In this document: one piece after another, positions 5,779 through 13,032 of the stretch | Layout: the number at the start of each line of letters is the position of its first letter | Position numbering within the stretch: position 1 is the first letter of the stretch | Origin: an uncultured Eubacteriales bacterium | GTDB lineage: Bacteria > Bacillota > Clostridia > Christensenellales > Borkfalkiaceae | Reading direction: 5' to 3' | DNA length: 13,032 nt | Assembly: GCA_905211955.1 (NCBI GenBank) | Contig: CAJMCT010000022.1 | Location: 1-13,032 of the forward strand | Made by a program: the position numbers and the translations under genes | The notes under the pieces: model-generated | Seen by the model: only the letters and a program-made list of their open reading frames with translations | Told to the model about the DNA's origin: nothing | Database searches by the model: none

Positions 5779-7467
5779 ATGAAAACTTTATTGAAAAATG
5801 CAAACGTTGTAAACGTATTTACGGGTGAAATAGAAAGAGCCGACGTGCTTATTGACGGCGAAGTTATAGTAGGTGTTGGCGATTATTCTAACGTATCAGC
5901 AGACGTTGAAAAAGATTTAAACGGCAAATACGTTTGTCCTGGGTTTATAGACGGGCATTTACATATAGAAAGCACCTTTTTAACCCCAGCCGAACTTGCA
6001 AAGGCTATATTGCCGTGCGGAACGACTTTAATTGTCACCGACCCGCACGAAATGGCTAACGTTTGCGGTGCGAAAGGTATTAAGTATATGATAGAGAAAA
6101 GCCGTAATCTTCCGCTTAAAGTGTATTTTAATTTGCCGTCTTGCGTTCCTTCTACACCGTTTGACGAATCGGGGGCAATCTTAAAAGCAAAAGATTTACA
6201 GCCGTTATATAAACTCGACAGAGTTTTAGGGCTTGCCGAAATGATGAACTATCCCGGTGTTATAAACGGGGATAAAGACGTTTTAGAAAAACTTTCCTTT
6301 GCGGTTAAAAACGGCAAGGTTATAGACGGGCATGCACCAATGCTATCTGGTAGAGATTTAGACGTTTACGTATCTAAGGGTGTAAAGACCGATCACGAGT
6401 GTTCTAACTTAGAAGAAGCCAAAGAAAAAATAAGGAAAGGGCAGTGGATAATGCTTCGTCAAGGTACGGCAGCGCGCAATCTTGAAGGGCTTTTAGGGCT
6501 TTTTGACGAGCCTTATTGTCTCCGTACAATTCTTGTCACCGACGACCGCCACCCCACCGATTTTATAAACGAAGGGCATATTGACAACATTATCCGTCTT
6601 GCGGTAAGCAAAGGAAAATCGGTTATCACCGCAATTCAAATGGCTACGATTCGCTCTGCAGAGTGCTTTAACCTTAAAAACATAGGCGCAATTGCGCCAA
6701 GTTTTAAAGCAGACTTATTAGTTTTAGACGATTTAGACTCTATCTCTATTAGCGAAGTTTACGTAGACGGAAAACTTGTAGTAGAAAACAAAAAGGTTTT
6801 TCCGTTTACACCCCCTGTAGCGAGCAAAAAACTTGAAAAAAAAGTACTTAAAACCTTTAACTTAAAACAACTTAAAGAACAAGATTTTTATATAGAAAAT
6901 AAAGGTGGCAAGTGTAGGGTAATAGGTTTAATAAAAGGCGAACTTTTAACCGACGAACTAATAGAAGATATTGACTTTAACAAAGATAACGGAATCGATA
7001 TAGATAAAGACATAGTTAAACTTGCCGTTATAGAGCGCCATAAAAACACTTCTCATAAAGGGGTTGGGTTTATCAAGGGCATAGGCATTAAAAAGGGCGC
7101 TATGGCGTCTTCAGTATCTCACGATTCCCATAACATTATTTGTATCGGTACTAATGAAAAGGATATGGCTATTGCTTCTAATAGAGTAATAGAAAAGGGC
7201 GGAAACGTAGTGGTTTTAGACGGAAAGGTTATTGCCGAAATGCCGTTGCCTATTGCAGGGCTTATCTCGGATAAAGACGTTTTAACCGTTGCAAAAGAAA
7301 ACGAAAAGGTAAGGAAGGCAGTTCACGAACTTGGCGTTCCTTTTGAAGTCGAACCGTTTATGAATATGGCGTTCGTATCGCTATCAGTTATACCGTCTTT
7401 AAAAATGACTACAAAAGGTCTTATAGACGTAAATACTCAACAGTTAAAATCTCTATTTATAGAGTAA
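5779..7467 (+). CDS. ade: Adenine deaminase
   Basis: A 562-residue cytoplasmic metallo-amidohydrolase that converts adenine to hypoxanthine plus ammonia (EC 3.5.4.2), part of purine salvage. The family-typical metal and catalytic motifs are present in order: 'PGFIDGHLHIE' (54-64), 'TDPHE' (87-91), 'DGHAP' (183-187), 'TDHE' (204-207) and 'TDDRH' (254-258). The Ade C-terminal domain follows, with 'SHDSHN' (447-452), 'PLPIAGL' (489-495) and 'SLSVIPSLKMTTKGL' (534-548). Length is normal for bacterial Ade. The frame stays open back to a TTG at 5707, but the promoter (5720-5748) lies inside that extension, and GGTGG (5769-5773) sits five bases before the ATG at 5779, so 5779 is the start. It is monocistronic. 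No permease or nucleotide salvage gene adjoins it. Confidence 0.96.
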   Translation: MKTLLKNANVVNVFTGEIERADVLIDGEVIVGVGDYSNVSADVEKDLNGKYVCPGFIDGHLHIESTFLTPAELAKAILPCGTTLIVTDPHEMANVCGAKGIKYMIEKSRNLPLKVYFNLPSCVPSTPFDESGAILKAKDLQPLYKLDRVLGLAEMMNYPGVINGDKDVLEKLSFAVKNGKVIDGHAPMLSGRDLDVYVSKGVKTDHECSNLEEAKEKIRKGQWIMLRQGTAARNLEGLLGLFDEPYCLRTILVTDDRHPTDFINEGHIDNIIRLAVSKGKSVITAIQMATIRSAECFNLKNIGAIAPSFKADLLVLDDLDSISISEVYVDGKLVVENKKVFPFTPPVASKKLEKKVLKTFNLKQLKEQDFYIENKGGKCRVIGLIKGELLTDELIEDIDFNKDNGIDIDKDIVKLAVIERHKNTSHKGVGFIKGIGIKKGAMASSVSHDSHNIICIGTNEKDMAIASNRVIEKGGNVVVLDGKVIAEMPLPIAGLISDKDVLTVAKENEKVRKAVHELGVPFEVEPFMNMAFVSLSVIPSLKMTTKGLIDVNTQQLKSLFIE

Positions 7468-7470
7468 ACG

Positions 7471-7503
7471 AAAAAAGAACACTTTAAGGGAAGTGTTCTT
7501 TTT
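7471..7503. terminator. Bidirectional terminator between ade and the minus-strand RNA
   Basis: A perfect 13-base-pair stem (7472-7484 with 7491-7503) has a 6-base loop. T-rich tails follow on both strands: TTTTT on + and TTTTTT on - (complement of 7471-7476). It can end both the ade mRNA and the convergent small RNA. Confidence 0.9.
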
Positions 7504-7660
7504 ATTTATACTTATTCAGTTTTGCCTTTTTATTTAGTTGAGGTTTTCGGATAAAAAGGCATTTAGTAATCTAGTTAAAATATCCTTGGCATCTTTTTGC
7601 CCTTTTTTCTACAAACCCTTATTTATCCGAGTTTAGATTGTTGGGTTTCCCCTTGTGAAC

Positions 7661-7728
7661 AGTTCATTGGTCTAATCTCCTTTGTAGCCTTCTAATCCAT
7701 TACTTAGTTCATCGGACCGATCTCCTTT
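7661..7728 (-). repeat. Two-copy 23-base direct repeat inside the small RNA
   Basis: Copies at 7661-7683 and 7706-7728 agree at 19 of 23 positions, with a period of 45 bases. Read on the - strand, each has AAAGGAGAT, then a variable middle, then ATGAACT. GGAG lies nine bases before ATG in both copies. The four differences cluster in the middle, as expected if the two ends are the constrained parts. Confidence 0.8.
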
Positions 7729-7741
7729 TCTTTTCACCTAT

Positions 7742-7771
7742 ATTATATCAAAGGTGTAAAAAATTCGTCAA
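7742..7771 (-). promoter_or_regulatory. Strong minus-strand promoter of the small RNA
   Basis: Read on the - strand: TTGACG (7771-7766), an 18-base spacer, and TATAAT (7747-7742) with extended -10 TGA (7750-7748). It points away from the ATP-grasp gene and toward ade, where no minus-strand protein gene exists. Confidence 0.75.
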
Positions 7772-7816
7772 TATGGTTTTAAAAAATTTTACAATTTAAA
7801 TTTGCACAAAACCGTA

Positions 7817-7845
7817 TTGACAGCACTAGCGATTTATAGTAAAAT
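7817..7845 (+). promoter_or_regulatory. Promoter of the ATP-grasp gene
   Basis: A perfect TTGACA (7817-7822), a 17-base spacer, and TAAAAT (7840-7845). The start site would be about 7852, essentially at the ATG at 7853. Confidence 0.6.
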
Positions 7846-7852
7846 TAAAGGT

Positions 7853-8743
7853 ATGGTGGGCAAAATTTCGGGTAAAATTTTAATCAATGCGTATTTAAAA
7901 CCTGTGGAAAGCGTTCGTCAAGCCAAACGGCTAAAAGAAGAGTTTAGTAAACTTTCTTGCGACGTGGAAATTCTTTCCAACGGGTTTTTGTCTTCTATGA
8001 TAAGCGATGGAAAGATTAAGTCTAATCTATCCACCGCTGATTTTATTATTTACCTTGACAAAGATAAGTATTTGTCAAACCAACTATCCGCAATGCCCGT
8101 GCGCCTTTTTAACACTCACGAAAGTATTATGGTTTGCGACGATAAAGGGGAAACCTATCTTGCACTATCTAAGTGCGGTATCCCCGTTCCCGATACAATT
8201 TTCGGTGCGCTTTGCTACGATAAGTCTGATAAATACCCCAAAGACTTTTTAGTTGAGATTGGTAATAGGCTTAAATTCCCATTGGTTGTAAAAGAAAGTT
8301 TTGGCTCAATGGGGCGGGGAGTGTATCTTGCAAACGATATAAATGAACTTATGGATATTGCCGAAAAGGTAAAGTTAAAACCGCACCTTTTTCAAAAATA
8401 TCTATCCTTTAAGGTGGGAACGGATATAAGGGTTATAGTTATTGGTGGAAAGGTTATTGGCGCTATTAAAAGAAGTAGTGAAACCGATTTTCGCTCTAAC
8501 GTAGCGGTAGGCGGTACGGCGACTGCTATTAGTTTAGATAAAGATTTTATCGAGATTGCCCAAAAAACCGCAAAAGCGCTATCTCTTGATTATTGCGGTA
8601 TAGATATTTTATACGGCGATAATGGTGAGCCCGTGATTTGCGAGGTAAATTCTAACGCTTTCTTTGAAGGCATGGAAAAGGCAACCGGTATAAACGTTGC
8701 TAAAGCGTATGCCGAGTACGTTTTATCGGTAGTTGAAAAATAA
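7853..8743 (+). CDS. RimK-like ATP-grasp ligase
   Basis: A 296-residue cytoplasmic enzyme of the ATP-grasp superfamily, which joins a carboxylate to an amine through an acyl-phosphate. The pre-ATP-grasp domain is about residues 7-100 ('KILINAYLKP...'). The ATP-grasp fold follows: 'FPLVVKESFGSMGRGV' (142-157, with Lys147 and the Gly-rich loop), 'QKYLSFKVGTDIRVIVIGG' (181-199), 'DFRSNVAVGG' (212-221, as in RimK/LysX 'DFR.N...GG'), 'CGIDIL' (248-253) and 'EVNSNAFFEGMEKATG' (264-279, Mg2+ ligands Glu264 and Asn266). The closest named relatives are RimK, LysX and CoaF-type glutamate ligases; the acceptor is unknown. The frame opens at a TTG at 7802, but that codon lies upstream of the promoter. 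The ATG at 7853 has no ribosome site at proper distance, so the mRNA may be leaderless. Confidence 0.88.
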   Translation: MVGKISGKILINAYLKPVESVRQAKRLKEEFSKLSCDVEILSNGFLSSMISDGKIKSNLSTADFIIYLDKDKYLSNQLSAMPVRLFNTHESIMVCDDKGETYLALSKCGIPVPDTIFGALCYDKSDKYPKDFLVEIGNRLKFPLVVKESFGSMGRGVYLANDINELMDIAEKVKLKPHLFQKYLSFKVGTDIRVIVIGGKVIGAIKRSSETDFRSNVAVGGTATAISLDKDFIEIAQKTAKALSLDYCGIDILYGDNGEPVICEVNSNAFFEGMEKATGINVAKAYAEYVLSVVEK

Positions 8744-8761
8744 AAAAGTTTTTTCATTTAA

Positions 8762-8789
8762 TTGACAAATTAGCATCATAGTATATAAT
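8762..8789 (+). promoter_or_regulatory. Consensus promoter of the ABC transporter gene
   Basis: A perfect TTGACA (8762-8767), a 16-base spacer, and a perfect TATAAT (8784-8789). The start site would fall near 8796, inside the left arm of the following inverted repeat, giving a leader of ~100 bases. Confidence 0.8.
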
Positions 8790-8836
8790 AGGTTTTACTA
8801 AATTATATTTAAATAGTAAAACCTTTTTCTTTTTTA
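8790..8836 (+). terminator. Hairpin/dyad overlapping the promoter start site
   Basis: AGGTTTTACTA (8790-8800) and TAGTAAAACCT (8814-8824) form a perfect 11-base-pair inverted repeat with a 13-base A/T loop, followed by TTTTTC and TTTTTT. For RNA coming from the ATP-grasp gene it is a complete terminator. For RNA starting at ~8796 the left arm is mostly missing, so it should not stop that transcript. It might instead be an operator for the ABC gene. Confidence 0.6.
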
Positions 8837-8896
8837 TAGAAGCAAAAATTTTATCGTTTACGTATGATAAAGTCTAGACCTATAAAGGGGGCTTTT

Positions 8897-11518
8897 ATGA
8901 GCAAAACCCAAAAACTTGATACTTGCGCTTTGCAATTAGAAAACCTTGTTAAGATTTACGGCTCGGGTGAAATGGCGGTGCACGCGCTAAAAGGCGTGTC
9001 CCTTTCCTTTCGCAAAAACGAGTTCGTATCCGTTTTAGGACCGTCTGGTTGCGGAAAGACCACGCTACTTAACATTGTTGGTGGCCTTGACAGGTATACT
9101 TCGGGCGACCTTAAAATCAACGGAAAGTCCACCAAAGAATATAAGGACGGAGACTGGGATACTTATAGAAACGAAAGCATAGGCTTCGTGTTCCAAAGTT
9201 ATAATCTAATTCCGCACCAAACGGTGCTATCTAACGTAGAACTTGCGCTTACTCTTTCGGGCGTAGATAAAGCGGAAAGACGCGCTCGCGCAAAAGAAGT
9301 TTTAGAAAAGGTTGGTCTTAAAGGCTTAGAACATAAACTTCCTAACCAAATGAGCGGTGGGCAAATGCAAAGGGTTGCAATCGCGCGTGCATTGGTTAAC
9401 GACCCTGAGATTATTCTTGCCGATGAGCCGACAGGTGCACTTGATACCGAAACGAGTATTCAGGTTATGGAACTCCTAAAGGAAGTTGCAAAAGATAGGC
9501 TTGTTATTATGGTCACCCATAACCCCGAACTTGCTAAAAAGTATTCTACTAGGACTATCTATCTTTTAGACGGCGAAATGACGGGGGATACTAACCCTTA
9601 CGTTCCCGAAGAGGTAAAAGAAGAAATTCAAGCGGTAGAAGAACAAGATGTTAAAGAAAAGAAAAATCTTATAACGAAAAAACTTAAAAAAGCAAAGAAG
9701 AAAAAATCGGCAATGAAACTTTTAACGGCTTTTTCGCTTTCGCTTTCTAACCTTTTCACTAAAAAGGGAAGAACAATTTTAACCGCGATTGCTGGAAGCA
9801 TTGGTATTATTGGTATAGCGTTAGTTTTAGCGGTGTCCACGGGCTTTTCTTCTTATATCGAAAATTTACAAGCCGAAACGCTTTCCGTTTATCCAGTCAC
9901 GGTGTCAGAGGCTACTATCGACTTATCCGACTTTGAAGAAATAACCAATAAAGTTATTACCGACGACGTTTTGGCGCAAAAGGTTAGCAAAAAGGTTTAC
10001 ACCAAAGCGATGTTTAGTGATTTAACCAATATGCTAAAAAGCAACAAAATTACCGACGAGTATATTTCTTACGTAGAAGACTTTACTAACGACAAAAATC
10101 AAACGGCAAAAGAAAACGGAAAAGATTGGGAATACTGTCTTCAACGTGGCTACGGTTTTGATACCAACGACTTTATATTCGCCAATATCGGCTTAACCTT
10201 TATGATGAACACAAAACCCAACTATTCGGTAATGTCTATCGATAGTTTGGTAGATACTATGACTGCTATGTTCGACGAAGGAATGAAGGCTTCCGAAATG
10301 AATATTTCGGCGGAATTCGTTCGTCAGTATATTCCAACCGTTAGCGAGATTCCCGAAAATCAACACCTAATCGAATCGCAATACGATTTAATTCACGGTG
10401 ATTGGGCGTTCGAAAAAGACGAACTGCTTTTAGTTGTTGACGAGTTTAATAGAGTTTCGGATATAACCCTTGCACTTTTAGGATTTAAGACTATTGAAGG
10501 TATGGACCAAGAAACCTATTCGGTTAACTTTGGCGGTCCTACTGAGTTTGATTTTGACGACGTTATAGAAAACAAGTGTTTTTACTTTATACCTAACGAT
10601 TTAAGGTTTAGCCCTGTTTCCGATAACGTTTATAGAAACAATAACTATAAAGTTGCCGACGTTGAGAATTTAATCAATGCCGACGGCGACGGCTTAAAGC
10701 CCATGAAGTTAAAAATCAAGGGAATAGTAAAACTAAAAGAAGACATTGCTTCGGGCGTGCTTAGCACTGGTATTGCATACACTTCTGCGTTTAATAGATT
10801 TGTAATCGATAGCAATAAAGATTCTCAAATTGTATTAGATGCAAGAGAAGGACACGAAGAAGAAGTTCAAGGAAAGAGTGAAACCGTTTATACCGTAAAG
10901 GTGCTAAATAAAGTTTACAATGAAAGAACGCTTGCGGGCATAGATACGATCACTAAACTTTCGCTCTACTCTAAAGATTTCACGGCTAAAGAAACACTTA
11001 AAATACATCTTGATGCGTGGAACGATAAAGAAGGTATTTTAGAAGAAGATAAAGTTCACTATTCCGATTCTACTGAAATGCTTTTCTCGGCAATGAACTC
11101 TATCGTTGATGCAGTTAAAATAGTTTTAATTTGCTTTACTTCCATATCGTTAGTCGTATCGAGTATAATGATAGGTATTATAACCTACGTATCAGTCGTT
11201 GAAAGAACAAAAGAAATCGGCGTACTCCGTTCAATCGGCGCAAGAAAGAAAGATATTTCAAGAATATTCAATGCGGAAACCTTCCTTGTGGGCTTATTTG
11301 CAGGGGTACTTGGCGTTGCGGTCACTTACCTATTATCAATTCCGATAAACCTAATATTCTCTGGGCTTATCGCTGGAGCAGGAAGCATTGCATCGCTTAG
11401 ATTTGTAGACGCATTAGTCTTAGTCGTAGTAAGTTTTGCGCTAACTTTAGTTGCAGGGCTTATACCTTCAAGAATTGCGGCAAAGAAAGATCCCGTAGTC
11501 GCTTTAAGAAGCGAATAG
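8897..11518 (+). CDS. Fused ABC transporter ATPase and FtsX/MacB-type permease
   Basis: An 873-residue membrane protein joining a LolD/MacB-type ATPase to an FtsX-fold permease. ATPase: Walker A 'GPSGCGKTT' (48-56), Q-loop Gln100, signature 'MSGGQ' (152-156), Walker B 'IILADEP' (172-178), H-loop His208. A charged linker (~235-272), very Lys-rich at 255-270, leads to TM1 (~293-315). An outside domain of about 420 residues follows, then TM2-4 (~740-768, 795-815, 838-858) with the cytoplasmic '[15 protein letters not shown]' motif typical of FtsX/MacB. Four TM segments suggest a homodimeric mechanotransmission pump. Substrate is unknown; related systems handle lipoproteins, peptides or antimicrobial agents, or activate cell-wall hydrolases. 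The ATG at 8897 is chosen for AAAGGGGG (8884-8891) five bases upstream; an earlier in-frame ATG at 8864 lacks an RBS. The outside domain is larger than MacB's. No two-component system adjoins it. Confidence 0.92.
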   Translation: MSKTQKLDTCALQLENLVKIYGSGEMAVHALKGVSLSFRKNEFVSVLGPSGCGKTTLLNIVGGLDRYTSGDLKINGKSTKEYKDGDWDTYRNESIGFVFQSYNLIPHQTVLSNVELALTLSGVDKAERRARAKEVLEKVGLKGLEHKLPNQMSGGQMQRVAIARALVNDPEIILADEPTGALDTETSIQVMELLKEVAKDRLVIMVTHNPELAKKYSTRTIYLLDGEMTGDTNPYVPEEVKEEIQAVEEQDVKEKKNLITKKLKKAKKKKSAMKLLTAFSLSLSNLFTKKGRTILTAIAGSIGIIGIALVLAVSTGFSSYIENLQAETLSVYPVTVSEATIDLSDFEEITNKVITDDVLAQKVSKKVYTKAMFSDLTNMLKSNKITDEYISYVEDFTNDKNQTAKENGKDWEYCLQRGYGFDTNDFIFANIGLTFMMNTKPNYSVMSIDSLVDTMTAMFDEGMKASEMNISAEFVRQYIPTVSEIPENQHLIESQYDLIHGDWAFEKDELLLVVDEFNRVSDITLALLGFKTIEGMDQETYSVNFGGPTEFDFDDVIENKCFYFIPNDLRFSPVSDNVYRNNNYKVADVENLINADGDGLKPMKLKIKGIVKLKEDIASGVLSTGIAYTSAFNRFVIDSNKDSQIVLDAREGHEEEVQGKSETVYTVKVLNKVYNERTLAGIDTITKLSLYSKDFTAKETLKIHLDAWNDKEGILEEDKVHYSDSTEMLFSAMNSIVDAVKIVLICFTSISLVVSSIMIGIITYVSVVERTKEIGVLRSIGARKKDISRIFNAETFLVGLFAGVLGVAVTYLLSIPINLIFSGLIAGAGSIASLRFVDALVLVVVSFALTLVAGLIPSRIAAKKDPVVALRSE

Positions 11519-11536
11519 AAATTTTAATAAAACCTA

Positions 11537-11575
11537 AAAGGGCAAACACCGAAAAGTGTTTGCCCTTTAATTTTT
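11537..11575. terminator. Bidirectional terminator between the ABC gene and glyQS
   Basis: A perfect 13-base-pair stem (11537-11549 with 11556-11568) has loop CGAAAA. On + it is followed by AATTTTTAG and on - by TAGGTTTTATT, so it can serve both convergent genes, more weakly on -. Confidence 0.88.
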
Positions 11576-11583
11576 AGTTTATA

Positions 11584-12987
11584 TTAGAACTTGATTTTTT
11601 CTTCGATATAGTCTTTAAGGCTATCGATAGGAATTCTAACTTGTTCCATGGTATCTCTATCACGAACGGTCACGCATTTATCTTCTAAAGAATCAAAGTC
11701 GAAGGTAATGCAGTAAGGTGTTCCGATTTCGTCTTCACGTCTATAACGTTTTCCGATAGAGCCCGTTTCGTCAAAGTCTACGGGGAAGTATTTAGAAAGT
11801 TCTTCGTAAATCTTTCCTGCTTCTTCCGAAAGTTTTTTAGATAAGGGAAGGATAGCCGCCTTAAACGGAGCAAGGGTGGGGTGCAAGTGCATAACCACTC
11901 TCACGTCGTTTTCGCCAACCGTTTCTTCGTCGTATGCGTTGCAAAGAACGGCTAAAACGCATCTTTCTACGCCTAAACTTGGTTCTACTACGTAAGGAAT
12001 ATATCTTTCGCCACTTTCTTGGTCAAAATAAGATAAGTCTTTTCTCGAAACGTTTTGGTGTTGGGTTAAGTCGTAGTCAGTTCTATCGGCAACGCCCCAA
12101 AGTTCGCCCCAACCGAACGGGAACAAGAACTCGAAGTCGGTGGTTGCTTTAGAGTAGAAGCAAAGTTCTTCGGGATCGTGGTCGCGAAGTCTTAACTTTT
12201 CTTCTTTGATGCCGAGAGAGAGTAGCCATTCCCTGCAGAAATTACGCCAGTAAGCAAACCACTCTAAGTCGGTACCCGGTTTGCAGAAGAATTCTAATTC
12301 CATTTGCTCGAATTCACGAACGCGGAAGATAAAGTTTCCGGGGGTGATTTCGTTTCTGAACGACTTACCAATTTGTGCAATACCGAAAGGCATTTTCTTT
12401 CTCGTAGTACGTTGAACGTTTACAAAGTTAGTAAATATCCCTTGTGCCGTTTCGGGACGAAGGTAAACGGTGTTTTTTGCGTCTTCCGTGACACCTTGGA
12501 AAGTCTTAAACATAAGGTTGAACTGACGAATATCCGTAAAATTATGCTTTTTACAAGTGGGGCAGGGGATATTGTGTTCTTCAACGAAGTCTTTCATTTC
12601 TTGGTGAGAAAAAGCATCGATGGGTTTTTCTAAAGTGTAGCCCGTTTCGCTTGCCCAGTCTTCTATAAGTTTGTCCGCTCTAAAACGTTCGTGGCATTCT
12701 TTACAGTCCATAAGTGGATCGGAAAAGCCTGCCAAGTGACCAGATGCTACCCAAGTTTGCGGATTCATTAAAATGGCTGCGTCAAGACCAACGTTATACT
12801 TGTTTTCTTGAACGAACTTTTTCCACCACGCTTTTTTAACGTTGTTTTTAAGTTCTACGCCCAGCGGCCCGTGGTCCCACGTGTTTGCAAGGCCACCGTA
12901 AATTTCAGAACCGGGGAAAATAAAACCCCTATTCTTACAAAGGTTAACGATTTTTTCCATCGTTGCTACGCTCTTTACTTCTTCCAT
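11584..12987 (-). CDS. glyQS: Glycyl-tRNA synthetase, dimeric class II type
   Basis: A 467-residue cytoplasmic enzyme that charges tRNA-Gly (EC 6.1.1.14), of the alpha2 type rather than the two-subunit bacterial GlyQ/GlyS form. Visible are the N-terminal '[13 protein letters not shown]' (20-32), 'RPETAQG' (177-183), motif 2 '[19 protein letters not shown]' (210-228), motif 3 'EPSLGVERC' (335-343), and the C-terminal anticodon-binding domain from ~364 ('[15 protein letters not shown]', then '[21 protein letters not shown]'). Two CxxC pairs (Cys95/98 and Cys142/145) lie in the insertion after motif 1 and may bind zinc. The start ATG at 12987 has AAGAGGT (12997-13003) nine bases upstream. Only 45 bases of upstream sequence are in the window, so a T-box leader, common for such genes in Firmicutes, cannot be assessed beyond saying none is visible in that stretch. 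Confidence 0.97.
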   Translation of the reverse strand: MEEVKSVATMEKIVNLCKNRGFIFPGSEIYGGLANTWDHGPLGVELKNNVKKAWWKKFVQENKYNVGLDAAILMNPQTWVASGHLAGFSDPLMDCKECHERFRADKLIEDWASETGYTLEKPIDAFSHQEMKDFVEEHNIPCPTCKKHNFTDIRQFNLMFKTFQGVTEDAKNTVYLRPETAQGIFTNFVNVQRTTRKKMPFGIAQIGKSFRNEITPGNFIFRVREFEQMELEFFCKPGTDLEWFAYWRNFCREWLLSLGIKEEKLRLRDHDPEELCFYSKATTDFEFLFPFGWGELWGVADRTDYDLTQHQNVSRKDLSYFDQESGERYIPYVVEPSLGVERCVLAVLCNAYDEETVGENDVRVVMHLHPTLAPFKAAILPLSKKLSEEAGKIYEELSKYFPVDFDETGSIGKRYRREDEIGTPYCITFDFDSLEDKCVTVRDRDTMEQVRIPIDSLKDYIEEKIKF

Positions 12988-13032
12988 AAATCAAAGACCT
13001 CTTAATTTTTTGAATTTTTCCGTTTTATTTTA

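Larger units (their letters stand above)
7471..7735 (-). ncRNA. Predicted structured small RNA, family not identified
   Basis: A minus-strand promoter would start RNA near 7735, and the bidirectional hairpin ends it near 7471, about 265 nt later. No reading frame longer than 14 codons with an RBS is present. Complementary segments (plus coordinates) suggest a folded RNA: 7681-7687 with 7609-7615 (7 bp, closing), 7671-7679 with 7629-7637 (8 of 9 bp), GGG-GAAA-CCC (7652-7643, a GNRA-type tetraloop hairpin), GGCA/TGCC (7588-7591 with 7598-7601), and a perfect 10-bp stem (7524-7533 with 7551-7560). Two copies of a 23-base repeat carrying AAAGGAGAT and ATGAAC are embedded near the 5' end. I see no tmRNA, SRP, RNase P or T-box signature. 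raiA-like RNA or 6S RNA are candidates I cannot test by eye. Confidence 0.6.

Noticed and set aside
7623..7667. 14-codon ORF on the - strand with GGAG nine bases upstream
   Set aside because: Too short to support as a protein gene. It overlaps predicted stems of the small RNA, so it is kept as a finding, not a CDS.
12304..12633. 109-codon open frame opposite glyQS
   Set aside because: Antisense to a fully conserved synthetase, with Cys/Arg-rich composition typical of a shadow frame, and no RBS.
12988..13032. T-box leader of the glycyl-tRNA synthetase gene
   Set aside because: Only 45 bases are available and none of the T-box core is seen; it could lie outside the window.
1..13032. CRISPR arrays, transposases, phage genes, tRNA or rRNA genes
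   Set aside because: No repeat-spacer periodicity, IS-like terminal repeats, integrase motifs, or tRNA/rRNA sequences were seen.

Overview
The window looks like chromosome from an uncultured, low-GC, Gram-positive-type gut Clostridium relative. A Christensenellales/Borkfalkiaceae-like lineage is my best guess. It rests on codon style, strong AGGAG-type ribosome binding sites, many extended -10 promoters, and a lipoprotein whose N-terminus mixes collagen-like Gly-X-Y with 'EEW' segments. No plasmid, phage, insertion-sequence or CRISPR signature is visible. Genes are mostly single units, each with its own promoter and a hairpin terminator.

Layout on the + strand: a small TPR-type protein of unknown role (about 86-631), a GNAT acetyltransferase (709-1209), a 681-residue surface lipoprotein (1394-3439), a left-handed-beta-helix O-acetyltransferase (3547-4122), type I glutamine synthetase glnA (4214-5638), adenine deaminase ade (5779-7467), a RimK-like ATP-grasp ligase (7853-8743), and a fused ABC ATPase/FtsX-type permease (8897-11518). 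A dimeric-type glycyl-tRNA synthetase is convergent on the - strand (11584-12987). Between ade and the ATP-grasp gene is about 330 bases without a gene. This stretch carries a strong minus-strand promoter and what looks like a structured non-coding RNA of about 265 nt, ending at the bidirectional terminator shared with ade.

The most striking gene is the 681-residue lipoprotein. It would normally be called hypothetical, but its C-terminal ~540 residues carry the ordered motif set of the GT80 bacterial sialyltransferases (Pasteurella PmST1, Photobacterium enzymes): E-D-G, a DxxQxxxYLxL-like segment, a (V/I)F(I/T)GT strand, K-G-H-P-R, a Glu 16 residues before a Ser-Ser pair, and the Ser-Ser-x-Tyr motif. 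Here the domain is exported and lipid-anchored. The match was made from memory of those proteins, without a database search.

The genes do not form one pathway. Nitrogen and purine metabolism (glnA, ade), translation (glyQS), surface or envelope functions (lipoprotein, ABC transporter, possibly the O-acetyltransferase) and one small RNA sit side by side.
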